Shown: positions 45,564 through 54,164 of the stretch, one piece after another
Layout: each line of letters opens with the position of its first letter
How positions within the stretch are numbered: the first letter of the stretch is position 1
Assembly: GCF_022134585.1 (NCBI RefSeq)
Contig: NZ_JAKNCT010000006.1
Span: 1 to 64,000 of the forward strand
DNA from: Mesosutterella porci
Lineage (GTDB): Bacteria; Pseudomonadota; Gammaproteobacteria; Burkholderiales; Burkholderiaceae_F
Length of the DNA: 64,000 nt
Reading direction: 5' to 3'
The notes under the pieces: model-generated
What the model was told of the DNA's origin: nothing
The model's database searches: none
The model's input: the letters and a program-made list of their open reading frames with translations, nothing else
Position numbers and translations under genes: made by a program

Positions 45564-47024
45564 ATGGAAATGAAAGTTCAAGCTCAGATCTGCATGGTCC
45601 TCAATCTGGACAAATGCATTGGCTGCCACACCTGTTCGGTGACCTGCAAAAACGTCTGGACGAGCCGCAGGGGCATGGAGTACGCATGGTTCAACAACGT
45701 TGAGACCAAGCCCGGAGTCGGCTATCCCAAGTCCTGGGAGGACCAGGAGAAGTACCGCGGCGGCTGGGTCGTGAAAAACGGCAGGGCGGTGCTGCGCCAC
45801 GGCGGGCGGGCGGCCGTCATGTCCAAACTTTTCAGCAATCCCAGCCAGCCGCAGGTGAACGACTATTACGAACCTTTTACCTTCGACTACGAGAGGCTGA
45901 AGGAGTCTCTGCGGACCCGGACCGCACCGAGCGCCAGACCCTATTCGCTCGTGACCGGCAGGCTGATGGACACGGTGAAGGACGGCCCGAACTGGGAGGA
46001 CAACCTAGCCGGACCGTTTGCGAAGCGGCGCGCGGATCCGGATCTCAGGGGCATGGATACCGCGGGCTTCGAGGCCTTCGAGGCTTCCTTCATGTACTAC
46101 CTGCCCCGGCTCTGCGAGCACTGCCTTCATCCGGCCTGCGCGGCCTCCTGTCCCTCCGGAGCAATTTACAAGCGGGCCGAGGACGGCATCGTGCTCATCA
46201 ACCAGGACAAATGCCGCGGCTGGCGCCAGTGCATCAGCGCCTGCCCTTACAAGAAGATCTACTTCAATCCGGCCCGCAGCAAGTCCGAGAAGTGCGTCTT
46301 CTGCTATCCGAGGCTTGAAAGCGGCGAGCCCACGCTTTGCGCCGAGTCGTGCGTGGGCCGCATTCGCTACATGGGCGTGGTGCTCTTTGACGCTTCCCGG
46401 ATTGACGAGTACGCCTGCGCGGATGAAAAGGAGCTTTACGAGAAGCAGCTTTCGCTCATCCTCGACCCGAACGACGCCGAGGTGATCCGGGCCGCGCGGG
46501 AGCAGGGCGTCGCGGACAGCTTCCTTGAAGCTGCGAAAAAGTCCCCGGTCTACAAGATGATGAAGGACTGGAAGATCGCCTTTCCGCTGCACCCGGAATA
46601 CCGCACCATGCCCATGGTCTGGTACGTCCCGCCGCTTTCACCGCTAGGCGGCCAGGATATTCCCGGGGATTTCTTCGCGAAGCTCGACCAGATGCGCATT
46701 CCGGTCCGGTACATGGCGAGGCTGCTCACCGCGGGAGATGAAAAGCCGATCCGCAGGGCCCTGATGAAGCTGATGGCGCTTCGCGCCTACATGCGCTCAA
46801 AGACGGTGGAGGGCTGCGAGGCCCCGGCCGTGCCTCCTGAACTGGGGCTGAGCACCAGGCAGTACGAGGACATGTACCGCTATCTCGCCATCGCCGATTA
46901 TGAAGACCGCTTCGTGATTCCGACCGCCCCGGCGGTGCACGAGCAGACGGATCTGTTCTCGCTGCGGGCGGGACTGGGCTTTGAAGACGAAGAGGGCTGC
47001 CGCACCCTCTTTGGCGGCCGTTGA
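45564..47024 (+). CDS. narH: Respiratory nitrate reductase beta subunit
   Basis: 486-aa iron-sulfur subunit carrying electrons from NarI to NarG. Ferredoxin-type ligands are seen as Cys18-x2-Cys21-x2-Cys24-x3-Cys28 (CIGCHTCSVTC), CEHCLHPACAASCP, CRGWRQCISACP (the Trp-substituted motif of the 3Fe-4S centre) and CVFCYPR with CAESCVGRIR. Thirty bases separate it from narG and GAGGAA precedes the ATG. Confidence 0.97.
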   Translation: MEMKVQAQICMVLNLDKCIGCHTCSVTCKNVWTSRRGMEYAWFNNVETKPGVGYPKSWEDQEKYRGGWVVKNGRAVLRHGGRAAVMSKLFSNPSQPQVNDYYEPFTFDYERLKESLRTRTAPSARPYSLVTGRLMDTVKDGPNWEDNLAGPFAKRRADPDLRGMDTAGFEAFEASFMYYLPRLCEHCLHPACAASCPSGAIYKRAEDGIVLINQDKCRGWRQCISACPYKKIYFNPARSKSEKCVFCYPRLESGEPTLCAESCVGRIRYMGVVLFDASRIDEYACADEKELYEKQLSLILDPNDAEVIRAAREQGVADSFLEAAKKSPVYKMMKDWKIAFPLHPEYRTMPMVWYVPPLSPLGGQDIPGDFFAKLDQMRIPVRYMARLLTAGDEKPIRRALMKLMALRAYMRSKTVEGCEAPAVPPELGLSTRQYEDMYRYLAIADYEDRFVIPTAPAVHEQTDLFSLRAGLGFEDEEGCRTLFGGR

Positions 47025-47040
47025 AGTGGAGAGGGCGAAA

Positions 47041-47640
47041 ATGCTGAAAACCTACCGTATTCTTTCGGCCCTGCTCGACTACCCGTCCGAGGAAACGTGG
47101 AAAGCGGGCGGACTTGTTGGACCGCTGCTGGCCGAAGAGGGCGTGCTGAATGCCGGGCAGCAGGGCTGCATCGGGCAGTTCCTCGCCTGGAGCGGGTCCT
47201 TTCCGGATCTCCGGTCCTGGCAGCAGGCCTACTGCTCGCTTTTTGATTCGGCCGCCCGGGAGAGCCTCTATCTCTTTGACCTCGTCTACGGGGAAAACCG
47301 AGAAAGAGGCCAGGCCATGGTGGATCTGCGCGAGACCTATGAAAAGTCCGGAATGATTGCTGCCGACAGCGAGCTGCCCGATTACCTGCCGCTTTTTCTC
47401 GAATATGCGGCGAGTCAGCCTTCGAACGCCGACGCGCTTCGAATGATGGGAGAGGTCGGCGGCGTGCTGCGCGTCATGGAGCGAAGGTTTCTTGAGAGCG
47501 GGAACCCCTATCTGCCTCTGGTCACCGTGCTTCGCGAGCTCTCCGGCGCGCAGCCCATGAAGACTCCCGCGCGGATCATTCCAATCGAGCCGGCGCAGCG
47601 CCGTCCGGCTCCCTTCGGGCGTCCCGACGCCGATTTCTGA
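47041..47640 (+). CDS. narJ: Nitrate reductase molybdenum cofactor assembly chaperone
   Basis: Private chaperone that holds NarGH until the Mo cofactor is inserted. The 199-aa product begins MLKTYRILSALLDYPS and has LFDLVYGENRERGQAMVDL and DYLPLFLEY as family landmarks. It is shorter than E. coli NarJ (about 236), mostly at the C-terminus. GGAGAGGG precedes ATG 47041; the open frame upstream overlaps narH and is ignored. Confidence 0.93.
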   Translation: MLKTYRILSALLDYPSEETWKAGGLVGPLLAEEGVLNAGQQGCIGQFLAWSGSFPDLRSWQQAYCSLFDSAARESLYLFDLVYGENRERGQAMVDLRETYEKSGMIAADSELPDYLPLFLEYAASQPSNADALRMMGEVGGVLRVMERRFLESGNPYLPLVTVLRELSGAQPMKTPARIIPIEPAQRRPAPFGRPDADF

Positions 47641-47653
47641 AAAGGTGACTGAC

Positions 47654-48358
47654 ATGGAACAGACTCTCAGCCCGGCCGCAGTCTGGGCGTATACGTTTTT
47701 CTTTGCGTACTATCCCTATCTGGCTGCGGGCATCTTTTTCAGCGGCCTTGCCTGGAGGCTGACGCACGAAAACAAAACCGTGCAGGCGCTCTCCACGCAG
47801 TTTCTGTCCAACGACAGGGCGCTGCGCTGGGGCAGTAGCCTTTTTCACTTCGCCGTGATCGGCGTCTTTTTCGGTCATATCTTCGGCCTGCTCGCTCCCG
47901 AGCCGCTCTACATCTGGCTCATCAGCAACGAGACCAAGCGCGCTCTCGCGGTGGCGATGGGCGGAGCGGCCGGACTCGTCGCCTTTGCCGGCATCGTGCT
48001 GCTCTTCGTCCGCCGCTTCCGCAATGAGCGCGTGGCGGCCTTCAGCACGGCCGCCGACCGGGCGGTCGTGACGCTCATTCTGCTGCAGATCGCCACGGGG
48101 CTCGGCGGCACGATGGTGACCGCGGTCTCGCCGCTCGAGTCCTATCTCGCGATTGATCACTGGGCGCAGGGGCTTGTCGTCTTTCAGCCCGAGGCCTGGA
48201 AGTGGCTTCTGGACGCAAGCGCGGTCCACAAGGTTCACATCCTGCTCGGCTTCCTGATCGTCTGCATCTTCCCGTTTACGAAGCTGATGCACATGGTGGC
48301 GGCGCCGATCCTCTACTTCGTGAGGCCCAACCGGGTGGTCAACGGCGGGGGCATGTGA
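47654..48358 (+). CDS. narI: Respiratory nitrate reductase gamma subunit
   Basis: 234-aa cytochrome b subunit oxidising quinol. Five hydrophobic segments; haem ligands are present as His pairs with the known spacing: LFHFAVIGVFFGH (His ten residues apart) and VHKVHILLGF with LMHM (His eighteen apart). AAAGGTG is six bases from ATG 47654. It ends the narKGHJI unit. Confidence 0.95.
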   Translation: MEQTLSPAAVWAYTFFFAYYPYLAAGIFFSGLAWRLTHENKTVQALSTQFLSNDRALRWGSSLFHFAVIGVFFGHIFGLLAPEPLYIWLISNETKRALAVAMGGAAGLVAFAGIVLLFVRRFRNERVAAFSTAADRAVVTLILLQIATGLGGTMVTAVSPLESYLAIDHWAQGLVVFQPEAWKWLLDASAVHKVHILLGFLIVCIFPFTKLMHMVAAPILYFVRPNRVVNGGGM

Positions 48359-48521
48359 CGCCGGCCCCCGGGGCAGACTTTTCCGGCTCCGGTAGAATGC
48401 TGGAGTCGATCCCCGCCGGGGCCGCCCCGCGGCAACTTCGGCCCTGGGCCCCCGGCCCGGGGTGCGTCCGGAGAGGACCGTTGTTTTTCTCTTTCCCGCA
48501 TCCGGCCGGAGAGTGAAGCAA

Positions 48522-49811
48522 TTGAAGAAGCCCGAATACAAACGTTCCAGAGCTGAGACAGCCGCCCTTTTGCGCAGGGCGGCCGGACTCGCGGCGGCGC
48601 GATTCCGCGAGACCAATATCGTCGAGGTGGCCAGTTCGATGACGCTCGCCACGTTGCTTTCGATCGTTCCGCTGCTGGCCGTCGCGCTGGCCATGTTCTC
48701 CGTGGTGCCCGCCTTTGCGCCTTACAGAGCGAGCCTCGAGGAGTTCTTAAGCGGGGTCATTCCAGGCCAGTACAGCGTTCAGATTTTCCACTACCTGCGC
48801 TCCTTTTCCCAGCACGCGAGCGGGCTGTCCGTCTTCGGCGTGGCAGGCCTTGCGGTTTCGGCCTATTTCCTGATAGACAAGCTGTTCGTGACTCTCAACC
48901 GGATTTTCCGCGTCCGTCACCGCCGCACAGTGATTCAGAACGCCATCCTCTACTGGGCGATTCTCACGCTCGGCCCGCTTGTGGCCGTAGCGAGCATCTC
49001 GGTCACCACGTACCTGGCGAAAATGGCCCTGTCTGGGCTGTCGAGCGGAGCGGCCGCCTGGGGGCTCACGTTCTTCACGGTTGCGCTGCAGGGGCTGTTC
49101 TACACCGCGCTCTACACGCTCGTCCCCAACTGCTACGTCGAGTGGCGGCACGCCCTTGCGGCGGGCCTGTTCACCGCGCTCGCCGGACTTGTCGTGAAGC
49201 GCTGCTTTTCGATCTACATCAGCAGCGGCACGCTCACAAACCTCTACGGGGCCTTTGTCGCGCTGCCCGTCTTCATTCTGTGGATCTACGTGACTTGGAT
49301 TCTGGTTTTCGGCGGCGCGGCGCTCGCGGCCACGCTGCCCATGGTCCGCTCGGGGCGCTTTGCGGACGCCTTCAGACCTGGCAACGATCTCGCCACTGGA
49401 ATCGCACTGCTTTCGGTTCTTCTGAGCCGCAAGGATGCGGGCTGCCCCGTGGTTCCGCTCGTGCAGCTGGCCCGCGAGGCGGGCAGCTGGCCGGAAGCGG
49501 CGGAGACGGTGCTCGAAAAACTCGCCTCCTCCGGCTATGTCGCGGAAGTAAAGGGAGCGGGGCGGCCCAGAAGCGGCGCCTGGGTGCTGATCGCAGATCC
49601 GGACCGGACGACGCTTCGGGCGGCTTTCGATTCGATGGCGATAGATCCGCGGATCAGGTTCTTTCATCCGCAGGGCGGGAAGGCTCCCGCCTGGTACAGC
49701 GGGCTCGCTTCGAGCCCGGCGCTTTCAACGCCGCTGCGCAAGCTGCTTGAGCCGGGCGCCGGGGTCGGCCGTCCTGAAAAAGCCCCGCCTTCGGCTGCTC
49801 CGCAGAGGTAA
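48522..49811 (+). CDS. YihY/virulence factor BrkB family membrane protein
   Basis: 429-aa polytopic protein; the family was once misnamed ribonuclease BN and its function is unclear. Core landmarks are ASSMTLATLLSIVPLLAVA, YFLIDKLFVTLNRIFRV, LGPLVAVASISVTTYL and FVALPVFILWIYVTWILVFGGA. After residue about 300 a soluble C-terminal part (LLSVLLSRKDAGCPVVPLV, VLEKLASSGYVAEV) looks like a winged-helix extension seen in Burkholderiales members. A TTG at 48522 has GGAGAG eight bases upstream; GTG 48513 and ATG 48462 are in-frame alternatives. Confidence 0.87.
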   Translation: MKKPEYKRSRAETAALLRRAAGLAAARFRETNIVEVASSMTLATLLSIVPLLAVALAMFSVVPAFAPYRASLEEFLSGVIPGQYSVQIFHYLRSFSQHASGLSVFGVAGLAVSAYFLIDKLFVTLNRIFRVRHRRTVIQNAILYWAILTLGPLVAVASISVTTYLAKMALSGLSSGAAAWGLTFFTVALQGLFYTALYTLVPNCYVEWRHALAAGLFTALAGLVVKRCFSIYISSGTLTNLYGAFVALPVFILWIYVTWILVFGGAALAATLPMVRSGRFADAFRPGNDLATGIALLSVLLSRKDAGCPVVPLVQLAREAGSWPEAAETVLEKLASSGYVAEVKGAGRPRSGAWVLIADPDRTTLRAAFDSMAIDPRIRFFHPQGGKAPAWYSGLASSPALSTPLRKLLEPGAGVGRPEKAPPSAAPQR

Positions 49812-49863
49812 AAGAGGGCGGCGCGGGGCCGCGGGGGCGTCCCTCGGAAGCCTTCCGCGCCTT

Positions 49864-50766
49864 CTAACGGGGGAGAAACGTGCTGCCCAGCCGGATCAGC
49901 ACCTGGCCTACGATGTGGATGAGCTTTTCAAACTGTCCGGGGCGGCAGCGCCTTGAGCGGTAGGCCGAGTTGTCAAATTGCAGCAGCACCGAGCCGTCGG
50001 GCTCGGCCGCGATGCGGGCCAGCGCCCCTTGGTTCTGCCAGTAGACCAGATAGACGGCCCCGAAGTGCAGCTGCGGCTGCTCGGTGATGTCGACCACGAT
50101 CTGGTCGCCGGGGCAGATGGATGGCGACATGGCGTCGCTGCTCACCGTAAAGAGCCTGCAGGCTTTCGGGTCGTGCCCGAGAAAACCGCTTTTGGGAATC
50201 ACGGCGTCGATCAGGCTCTCGTCGGGGACGATTTTCGGGACGAGCGGCGAGCGCCCCCGCACGAGCCGGCAGGCCGGAACCGAGGCGTAAAGCCGGCAGC
50301 GGTCCTCGCATTCGCTCTTCGTCCTCGGGGCAGCCGGCGCCTCGGCCTCCTCCGGGCACGCGGTCTGCGCCGCTTTCTGCGCTTCGCCTGACTCAGGAGG
50401 CAGGTCAAGCTCAAGGGTGTAGCTTTCAGCCCGGGGCCGGGAGTGGCCGCGCTTGGCAGGAGCCGGCTGGGCGCCGGCTGCGGGCTGCGGCGCCGGGTCC
50501 TGCTCTGTTTCGTGGATCCAGTCGTCTGCTGCGCTCACCCAGGGCTGGCCCTGGCCATCCGAAAGCCACCGGGGGTTGACGTTAAAGAGGTCGGCCAGCC
50601 TGAAAAGAACGTCGGCCTGGACTTTTCTCGTGTCGCCGGCCAGCCACTTCGCCACGGCGGGCTGCGACACCCCGACCTGCTCGGCCACGAATTTCTGCTT
50701 GAAATTCATCCGCGCCATGCAGTAGCGCAGCCTGTCGGCGAAATTGTTCTGCCTGTTTGCCATCAT
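49864..50766 (-). CDS. XRE-family repressor with degenerate S24 (LexA-like) domain
   Basis: 300-aa regulator: an N-terminal helix-turn-helix (residues about 9-65; KFVAEQVGVSQPAVAKWL), a long Ala/Pro/Glu-rich linker (about 85-165), and a C-terminal peptidase-S24 fold (FTVSSDAMSPSICPGDQIVVD ... VYLVYWQNQGALARIA ... LQFDNSAYRS in outline). The usual catalytic Ser of GDSM is Ala here (SDAM) and the position of the catalytic Lys (VKR) reads LAR, so self-cleavage looks impossible. ATG 50766 or 50763 can start it. It probably shares a transcript with the small gene upstream and is divergent from the flavoprotein gene. Confidence 0.85.
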   Translation of the reverse strand: MMANRQNNFADRLRYCMARMNFKQKFVAEQVGVSQPAVAKWLAGDTRKVQADVLFRLADLFNVNPRWLSDGQGQPWVSAADDWIHETEQDPAPQPAAGAQPAPAKRGHSRPRAESYTLELDLPPESGEAQKAAQTACPEEAEAPAAPRTKSECEDRCRLYASVPACRLVRGRSPLVPKIVPDESLIDAVIPKSGFLGHDPKACRLFTVSSDAMSPSICPGDQIVVDITEQPQLHFGAVYLVYWQNQGALARIAAEPDGSVLLQFDNSAYRSRRCRPGQFEKLIHIVGQVLIRLGSTFLPR

Positions 50767-50779
50767 GCGCTCCAGCGGT

Positions 50780-50983
50780 TCAGGAAAAAACGAAGCGCTC
50801 GATCCAGCGCAGCGCCGCGGTCAGGGCGCAGAAAATCACTGCGAAGACGGCGGCCATCGCCGCGATCTGCAGCGCGTGGTTCTCGGTCAGCCTGAGCACC
50901 GCCGGGCCAATGCGCTTCCAGGCGGCAAGGAAAAGCGGACAGGAGAGCGCAAGAGCGATAACTATAGTGATGATTTCAGCCAT
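50780..50983 (-). CDS. Putative small membrane protein
   Basis: 67 aa with two hydrophobic segments (AEIITIVIALALSCPLFLAA and ALQIAAMAAVFAVIFCALTA) joined by a basic loop and ending WIERFVFS. Thirteen bases separate its stop from the XRE gene start, so they would form an operon. No good ribosome site precedes the ATG and no family is known; it could be spurious. Confidence 0.4.
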   Translation of the reverse strand: MAEIITIVIALALSCPLFLAAWKRIGPAVLRLTENHALQIAAMAAVFAVIFCALTAALRWIERFVFS

Positions 50984-51068
50984 CAGGAAGCCACATTGCT
51001 ATAACTGCGGGAATTTTAAAGCACATGCGGGAAGGTATGCGAGGCCGCGGTCTTCGGGCCGGGGCCCA

Positions 51069-51119
51069 AACTATTGCCTTTAGACAATAGTTAAGCAAAA
51101 AGTCTACCGTTTTAGTCTA
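51069..51119. promoter_or_regulatory. Operator-like dyad and direct repeats before the flavoprotein gene
   Basis: AACTATTG (51069-51076) and CAATAGTT (51085-51092) form a perfect 8-bp inverted repeat eight bases apart. Immediately downstream AGTCTA occurs twice (51101-51106 and 51114-51119), 13 bp start to start. They lie in the divergent region shared with the XRE/S24 regulator, the most likely binding protein. Confidence 0.5.
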
Positions 51120-51181
51120 TATGCAAGATAATAGGGGAGCGGTTATTCAAACCGTTTCAGCACTAATGGAGAGAATATAAG

Positions 51182-52969
51182 ATGCAATTCACTTTCAAGC
51201 CTGTACTGATTGCGGCAGCGCTGGCCCTGGCCGGAACTTCCGCACTGGCTGCTCCGATGAAGGCGGGCACCTACACCGCCAAAGTCACGGGACACAACGC
51301 CCCGATGACGGTGAAGGTGACGGTTGACCAGAACAAAATCGTCTCCATCGACACTTCCGATAACTTGGAAACCATCGGCGTGGGCAAGGTTGCCCTGAAG
51401 AAGGTTTCCGACAAGATTCTGAAGTATCAGTCCGCCGGGGTTGACTCCGTCACCGGCGCGACGATTTCCTCCATGGCCCTCAAGCAGGGCGTCGAGGACT
51501 GCCTCAAGCAGGCTGGCGCCGACATGAAGCAGTTCACGAAGAAAGTAGAGAAGCATCCGATCAAGAATCAGACGCTTGAAGCCGACGTGGTCATCGTGGG
51601 CGGCGGCGGGTCAGGCCTCGCCTCGGCCATTTCCGCCATGCAGGCCGGCGCCAACAAAGTGATCGTCCTTGAAAAGCTGGGCTATCTCGGCGGCTCCACG
51701 AACGTGTCCGAAGGCGCGCTGAACGCCGTCGACCCGAAGCGCCAGAAGGCTCAGGGCATTGAGGACAGCGTCGATAAATTCTTCGCGCAGACGCTGCGCG
51801 GCGGCCATGATCTGGGCGACCCGGCCCTGGTCGATTATCTCACGAGCCATTCCATGGACGCTGTGAACTGGCTGGAGAGCCTGGGTGTGAAGTTCAGTGA
51901 CCACATCGGCGCGGCCACTGGCTCGCTCTGGCAGCGCTCCCACTACACGACCACGCCTTCGGGCAACTCCTACATTCGTGTCTTTGAGAAGGTGATCGCA
52001 GACTCCAACGGCCGAATCCAGGTTCTGCTTGATACGCCGGCCAAGGGCTTGATCCAGGATAAGACCGGCCGTGTGACGGGCGTCATCGGCAACAACTTCG
52101 GCTCCAAGATCACCGTGAAGGCGAAGAAGGGCGTGATTCTCGCCACCGGCGGGTTCGGCGCCAACGTGAAGCTGCGCCAGCAGGTGAACACCGGCGTCTG
52201 GAAGCATGTGAAGCTGGACAACTCGATCGGCTGCACGAACATCCAGAAGGCCGCCCAGGGCGACGGCCTTGTGCTGGGCCGCAAGGCCGGAGCCCAGGAG
52301 ATCGGGCTCTCGGACATTCAGATTCATCCCTGCGGCACTCCGGGCACCGGGCTGATGGAGAACATCCGCACGTCCGGCCGCAACCGCATCTTCGTGAACT
52401 CTGACGGCGACCGCTTCGTGAACGAAGGCGCTCCGCGCGATGTGCTCGCCAACGCCATCTTCCGCCAGAAGGGCGGCACCTACTGGGTGGTGGTGAACAA
52501 GCTTCGTTACCCGAGCCGCGACTTCGTGGACCGCAACGGCGCCTCCATCAAGAACATGGTGGCCTTGGGCTCCGTGGTTGAGGCCAACACCCTCGATGAG
52601 CTCGCCGCGAAGACCAAGATGAATCCGGCGAAGCTGAAGGCCTCCATTGCCGACTACAACAACATCGTCGCCGGCAAGGAGAAGGACAAGCTCGGCTTTG
52701 TCGCCAACAACAAGGACGACAAGCAGATGACCGAAGGCCCCTGGTACGCCTGCAGGAAGGTCCCGACCGTTCACCACACGATGGGCGGCCTGAAGATCAC
52801 TCCGAAGTCTGAGGTCGTGAGCACCAAGGGCAAGGTGATTCCGGGTCTGTACGCTGTGGGCGAAGTGACCGGCGGTATTCACGGCTCCAACCGCCTGGGC
52901 GGCAACGCCATCGCCGACGTGATGACCTTTGGCCATGCGGTCGGCCCGCACATCGTCCAGGGGAAGTAA
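51182..52969 (+). CDS. Exported FMN/FAD-dependent reductase (fumarate/urocanate reductase family)
   Basis: 595-aa precursor with a signal peptide cleaved near ALA/AP (residue 23). An N-terminal FMN-binding domain carries DSVTGATISS, whose second Thr (about residue 98) is the covalent FMN attachment position; a FAD domain follows with VVIVGGGGSGLASAISA and the C-terminal LYAVGEVTGGIHGSNRLGG, plus NEGAPRDVLA and VHHTMGG of the reductase active site. Such periplasmic enzymes reduce fumarate, urocanate or other enoates as anaerobic electron acceptors. There is no haem domain, so electrons must come from a separate carrier. The substrate cannot be assigned. Confidence 0.9.
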   Translation: MQFTFKPVLIAAALALAGTSALAAPMKAGTYTAKVTGHNAPMTVKVTVDQNKIVSIDTSDNLETIGVGKVALKKVSDKILKYQSAGVDSVTGATISSMALKQGVEDCLKQAGADMKQFTKKVEKHPIKNQTLEADVVIVGGGGSGLASAISAMQAGANKVIVLEKLGYLGGSTNVSEGALNAVDPKRQKAQGIEDSVDKFFAQTLRGGHDLGDPALVDYLTSHSMDAVNWLESLGVKFSDHIGAATGSLWQRSHYTTTPSGNSYIRVFEKVIADSNGRIQVLLDTPAKGLIQDKTGRVTGVIGNNFGSKITVKAKKGVILATGGFGANVKLRQQVNTGVWKHVKLDNSIGCTNIQKAAQGDGLVLGRKAGAQEIGLSDIQIHPCGTPGTGLMENIRTSGRNRIFVNSDGDRFVNEGAPRDVLANAIFRQKGGTYWVVVNKLRYPSRDFVDRNGASIKNMVALGSVVEANTLDELAAKTKMNPAKLKASIADYNNIVAGKEKDKLGFVANNKDDKQMTEGPWYACRKVPTVHHTMGGLKITPKSEVVSTKGKVIPGLYAVGEVTGGIHGSNRLGGNAIADVMTFGHAVGPHIVQGK

Positions 52970-53056
52970 AAAGTCCTGAAGGACGCTGTGAAAGGCTTCG
53001 CCTGCCTTTACTCCGCGCAGCGCGGCAGTGAAGGCCGGGAAGACTGAAAGCACATG

Positions 53057-53092
53057 GCCCGGCCGGGGCTCATCTCCGGCCGGGCATTATTC
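53057..53092 (+). terminator. Hairpin after the flavoprotein gene
   Basis: GCCCGGCCGG pairs with CCGGCCGGGC (about 53057-53066 and 53076-53085), followed by ATTATTCT rather than a pure T run. A likely transcription end; then comes an alternating A/T tract (53100-53150) containing TATAAT at 53128-53133, a possible promoter element for the next gene. Confidence 0.65.
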
Positions 53093-53245
53093 TGCAGGCT
53101 GATAAACATATACATATATACACACATTATAATATGTATGCTTATATCAGCCGAATGCATGCTTTTTTCCGCCTTCTTTCCCTTGCTGCCCAGAGCTCAA
53201 AACCGCCTAGAATGAAGCACTGCAGCAAATAAGGAAGGGATCGCG

Positions 53246-54151
53246 ATGGAGGATTTGCGCCGCACAAGGCTTCTAGGTGCGCTTGCGGTGGCGGGCGCCT
53301 CGGTGCTCTGGGGAACAACGGGGGTGTCCGCCTCTTTTGCTCCCGAAATGCCGGCGATGGCGATTGGGGCGGCTGCGATGGGCGGCGGGGGGCTGCTTCA
53401 GGCGCTCGCGGCGTTTCCGCAGATTGTCCGCTCGGCCTCCAGGCTCTGGAGCAGGCGCCTGTTTGTTTTCTGCTCGGCCCTGATGGTGGCGCTCTATCCC
53501 CTTGCTTTCTACAGTTCAATGCGGCTTGCGGGCATCACGGCTGGCACGGTGATCTCGATAGGCTCGGCCCCGATTTTCGCCGCCCTGATCGAGTGGGCGG
53601 CCGAGGGCGTGAGGCCGTCCCCGCGGCTGTCCGCGGCTTCGGCTCTGGGTGCAGCGGGCATTGCGGTGCTGTCCTTCGCAAGGTCCAGCGGCTCTGCCGG
53701 TCCGTCAGTGAGCGCCGGCATTGCGCTTGGGCTTGCGGCGGGCTTCACGTACGCCGGCTACAGCTGGGCCGCAAGGCGCCTGATGCGCGCGGGCATTCCC
53801 TCGCGCGCTGCGATGGGGGCGCTCTTCGGGACGGCCTCCGTCATGCTGCTGCCGGTGCTTCTGGCTGTCGGCGCGCCTTTCCTTCATTCGGCCGTGAATC
53901 TGTCGGTAGGACTTTACATGGCTTTCGTGCCCATGTTCCTCGGCTACTTGCTCTTCGGGGCAGGGCTGGCGAGAATCAGCGCTTCGGAAGCAACGGCGAT
54001 TTCTCTGCTTGAGCCCACGGTGGCGGCGTTTCTTGCCGCGCTCATTGCGGGCGAGAGGCTGAGCGTCCCCGCCTGGGGCGGCATCGCGCTCATCTTCGCC
54101 TGCCTTGCGCTCGTTGTTTCTCCCCGCGGCAGGCGCCCGCCCCGGGGATGA
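53246..54151 (+). CDS. EamA-family (DMT) transporter
   Basis: 301-aa protein with ten hydrophobic segments in two EamA repeats. SVLWGTTGVSASFAP, FYSSMRLAGITAGTVIS, and in the second half ARISASEATAISLLEPTVAAF and GERLSVPAWGGIALI are typical of drug/metabolite exporters such as RhaT/YdcZ-like carriers. AAGGAAGGGA precedes the ATG. Substrate unknown. It is convergent with the ABC-F gene, 13 bp apart. Confidence 0.9.
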   Translation: MEDLRRTRLLGALAVAGASVLWGTTGVSASFAPEMPAMAIGAAAMGGGGLLQALAAFPQIVRSASRLWSRRLFVFCSALMVALYPLAFYSSMRLAGITAGTVISIGSAPIFAALIEWAAEGVRPSPRLSAASALGAAGIAVLSFARSSGSAGPSVSAGIALGLAAGFTYAGYSWAARRLMRAGIPSRAAMGALFGTASVMLLPVLLAVGAPFLHSAVNLSVGLYMAFVPMFLGYLLFGAGLARISASEATAISLLEPTVAAFLAALIAGERLSVPAWGGIALIFACLALVVSPRGRRPPRG

Positions 54152-54164
54152 CGGCTGCCCGGCT

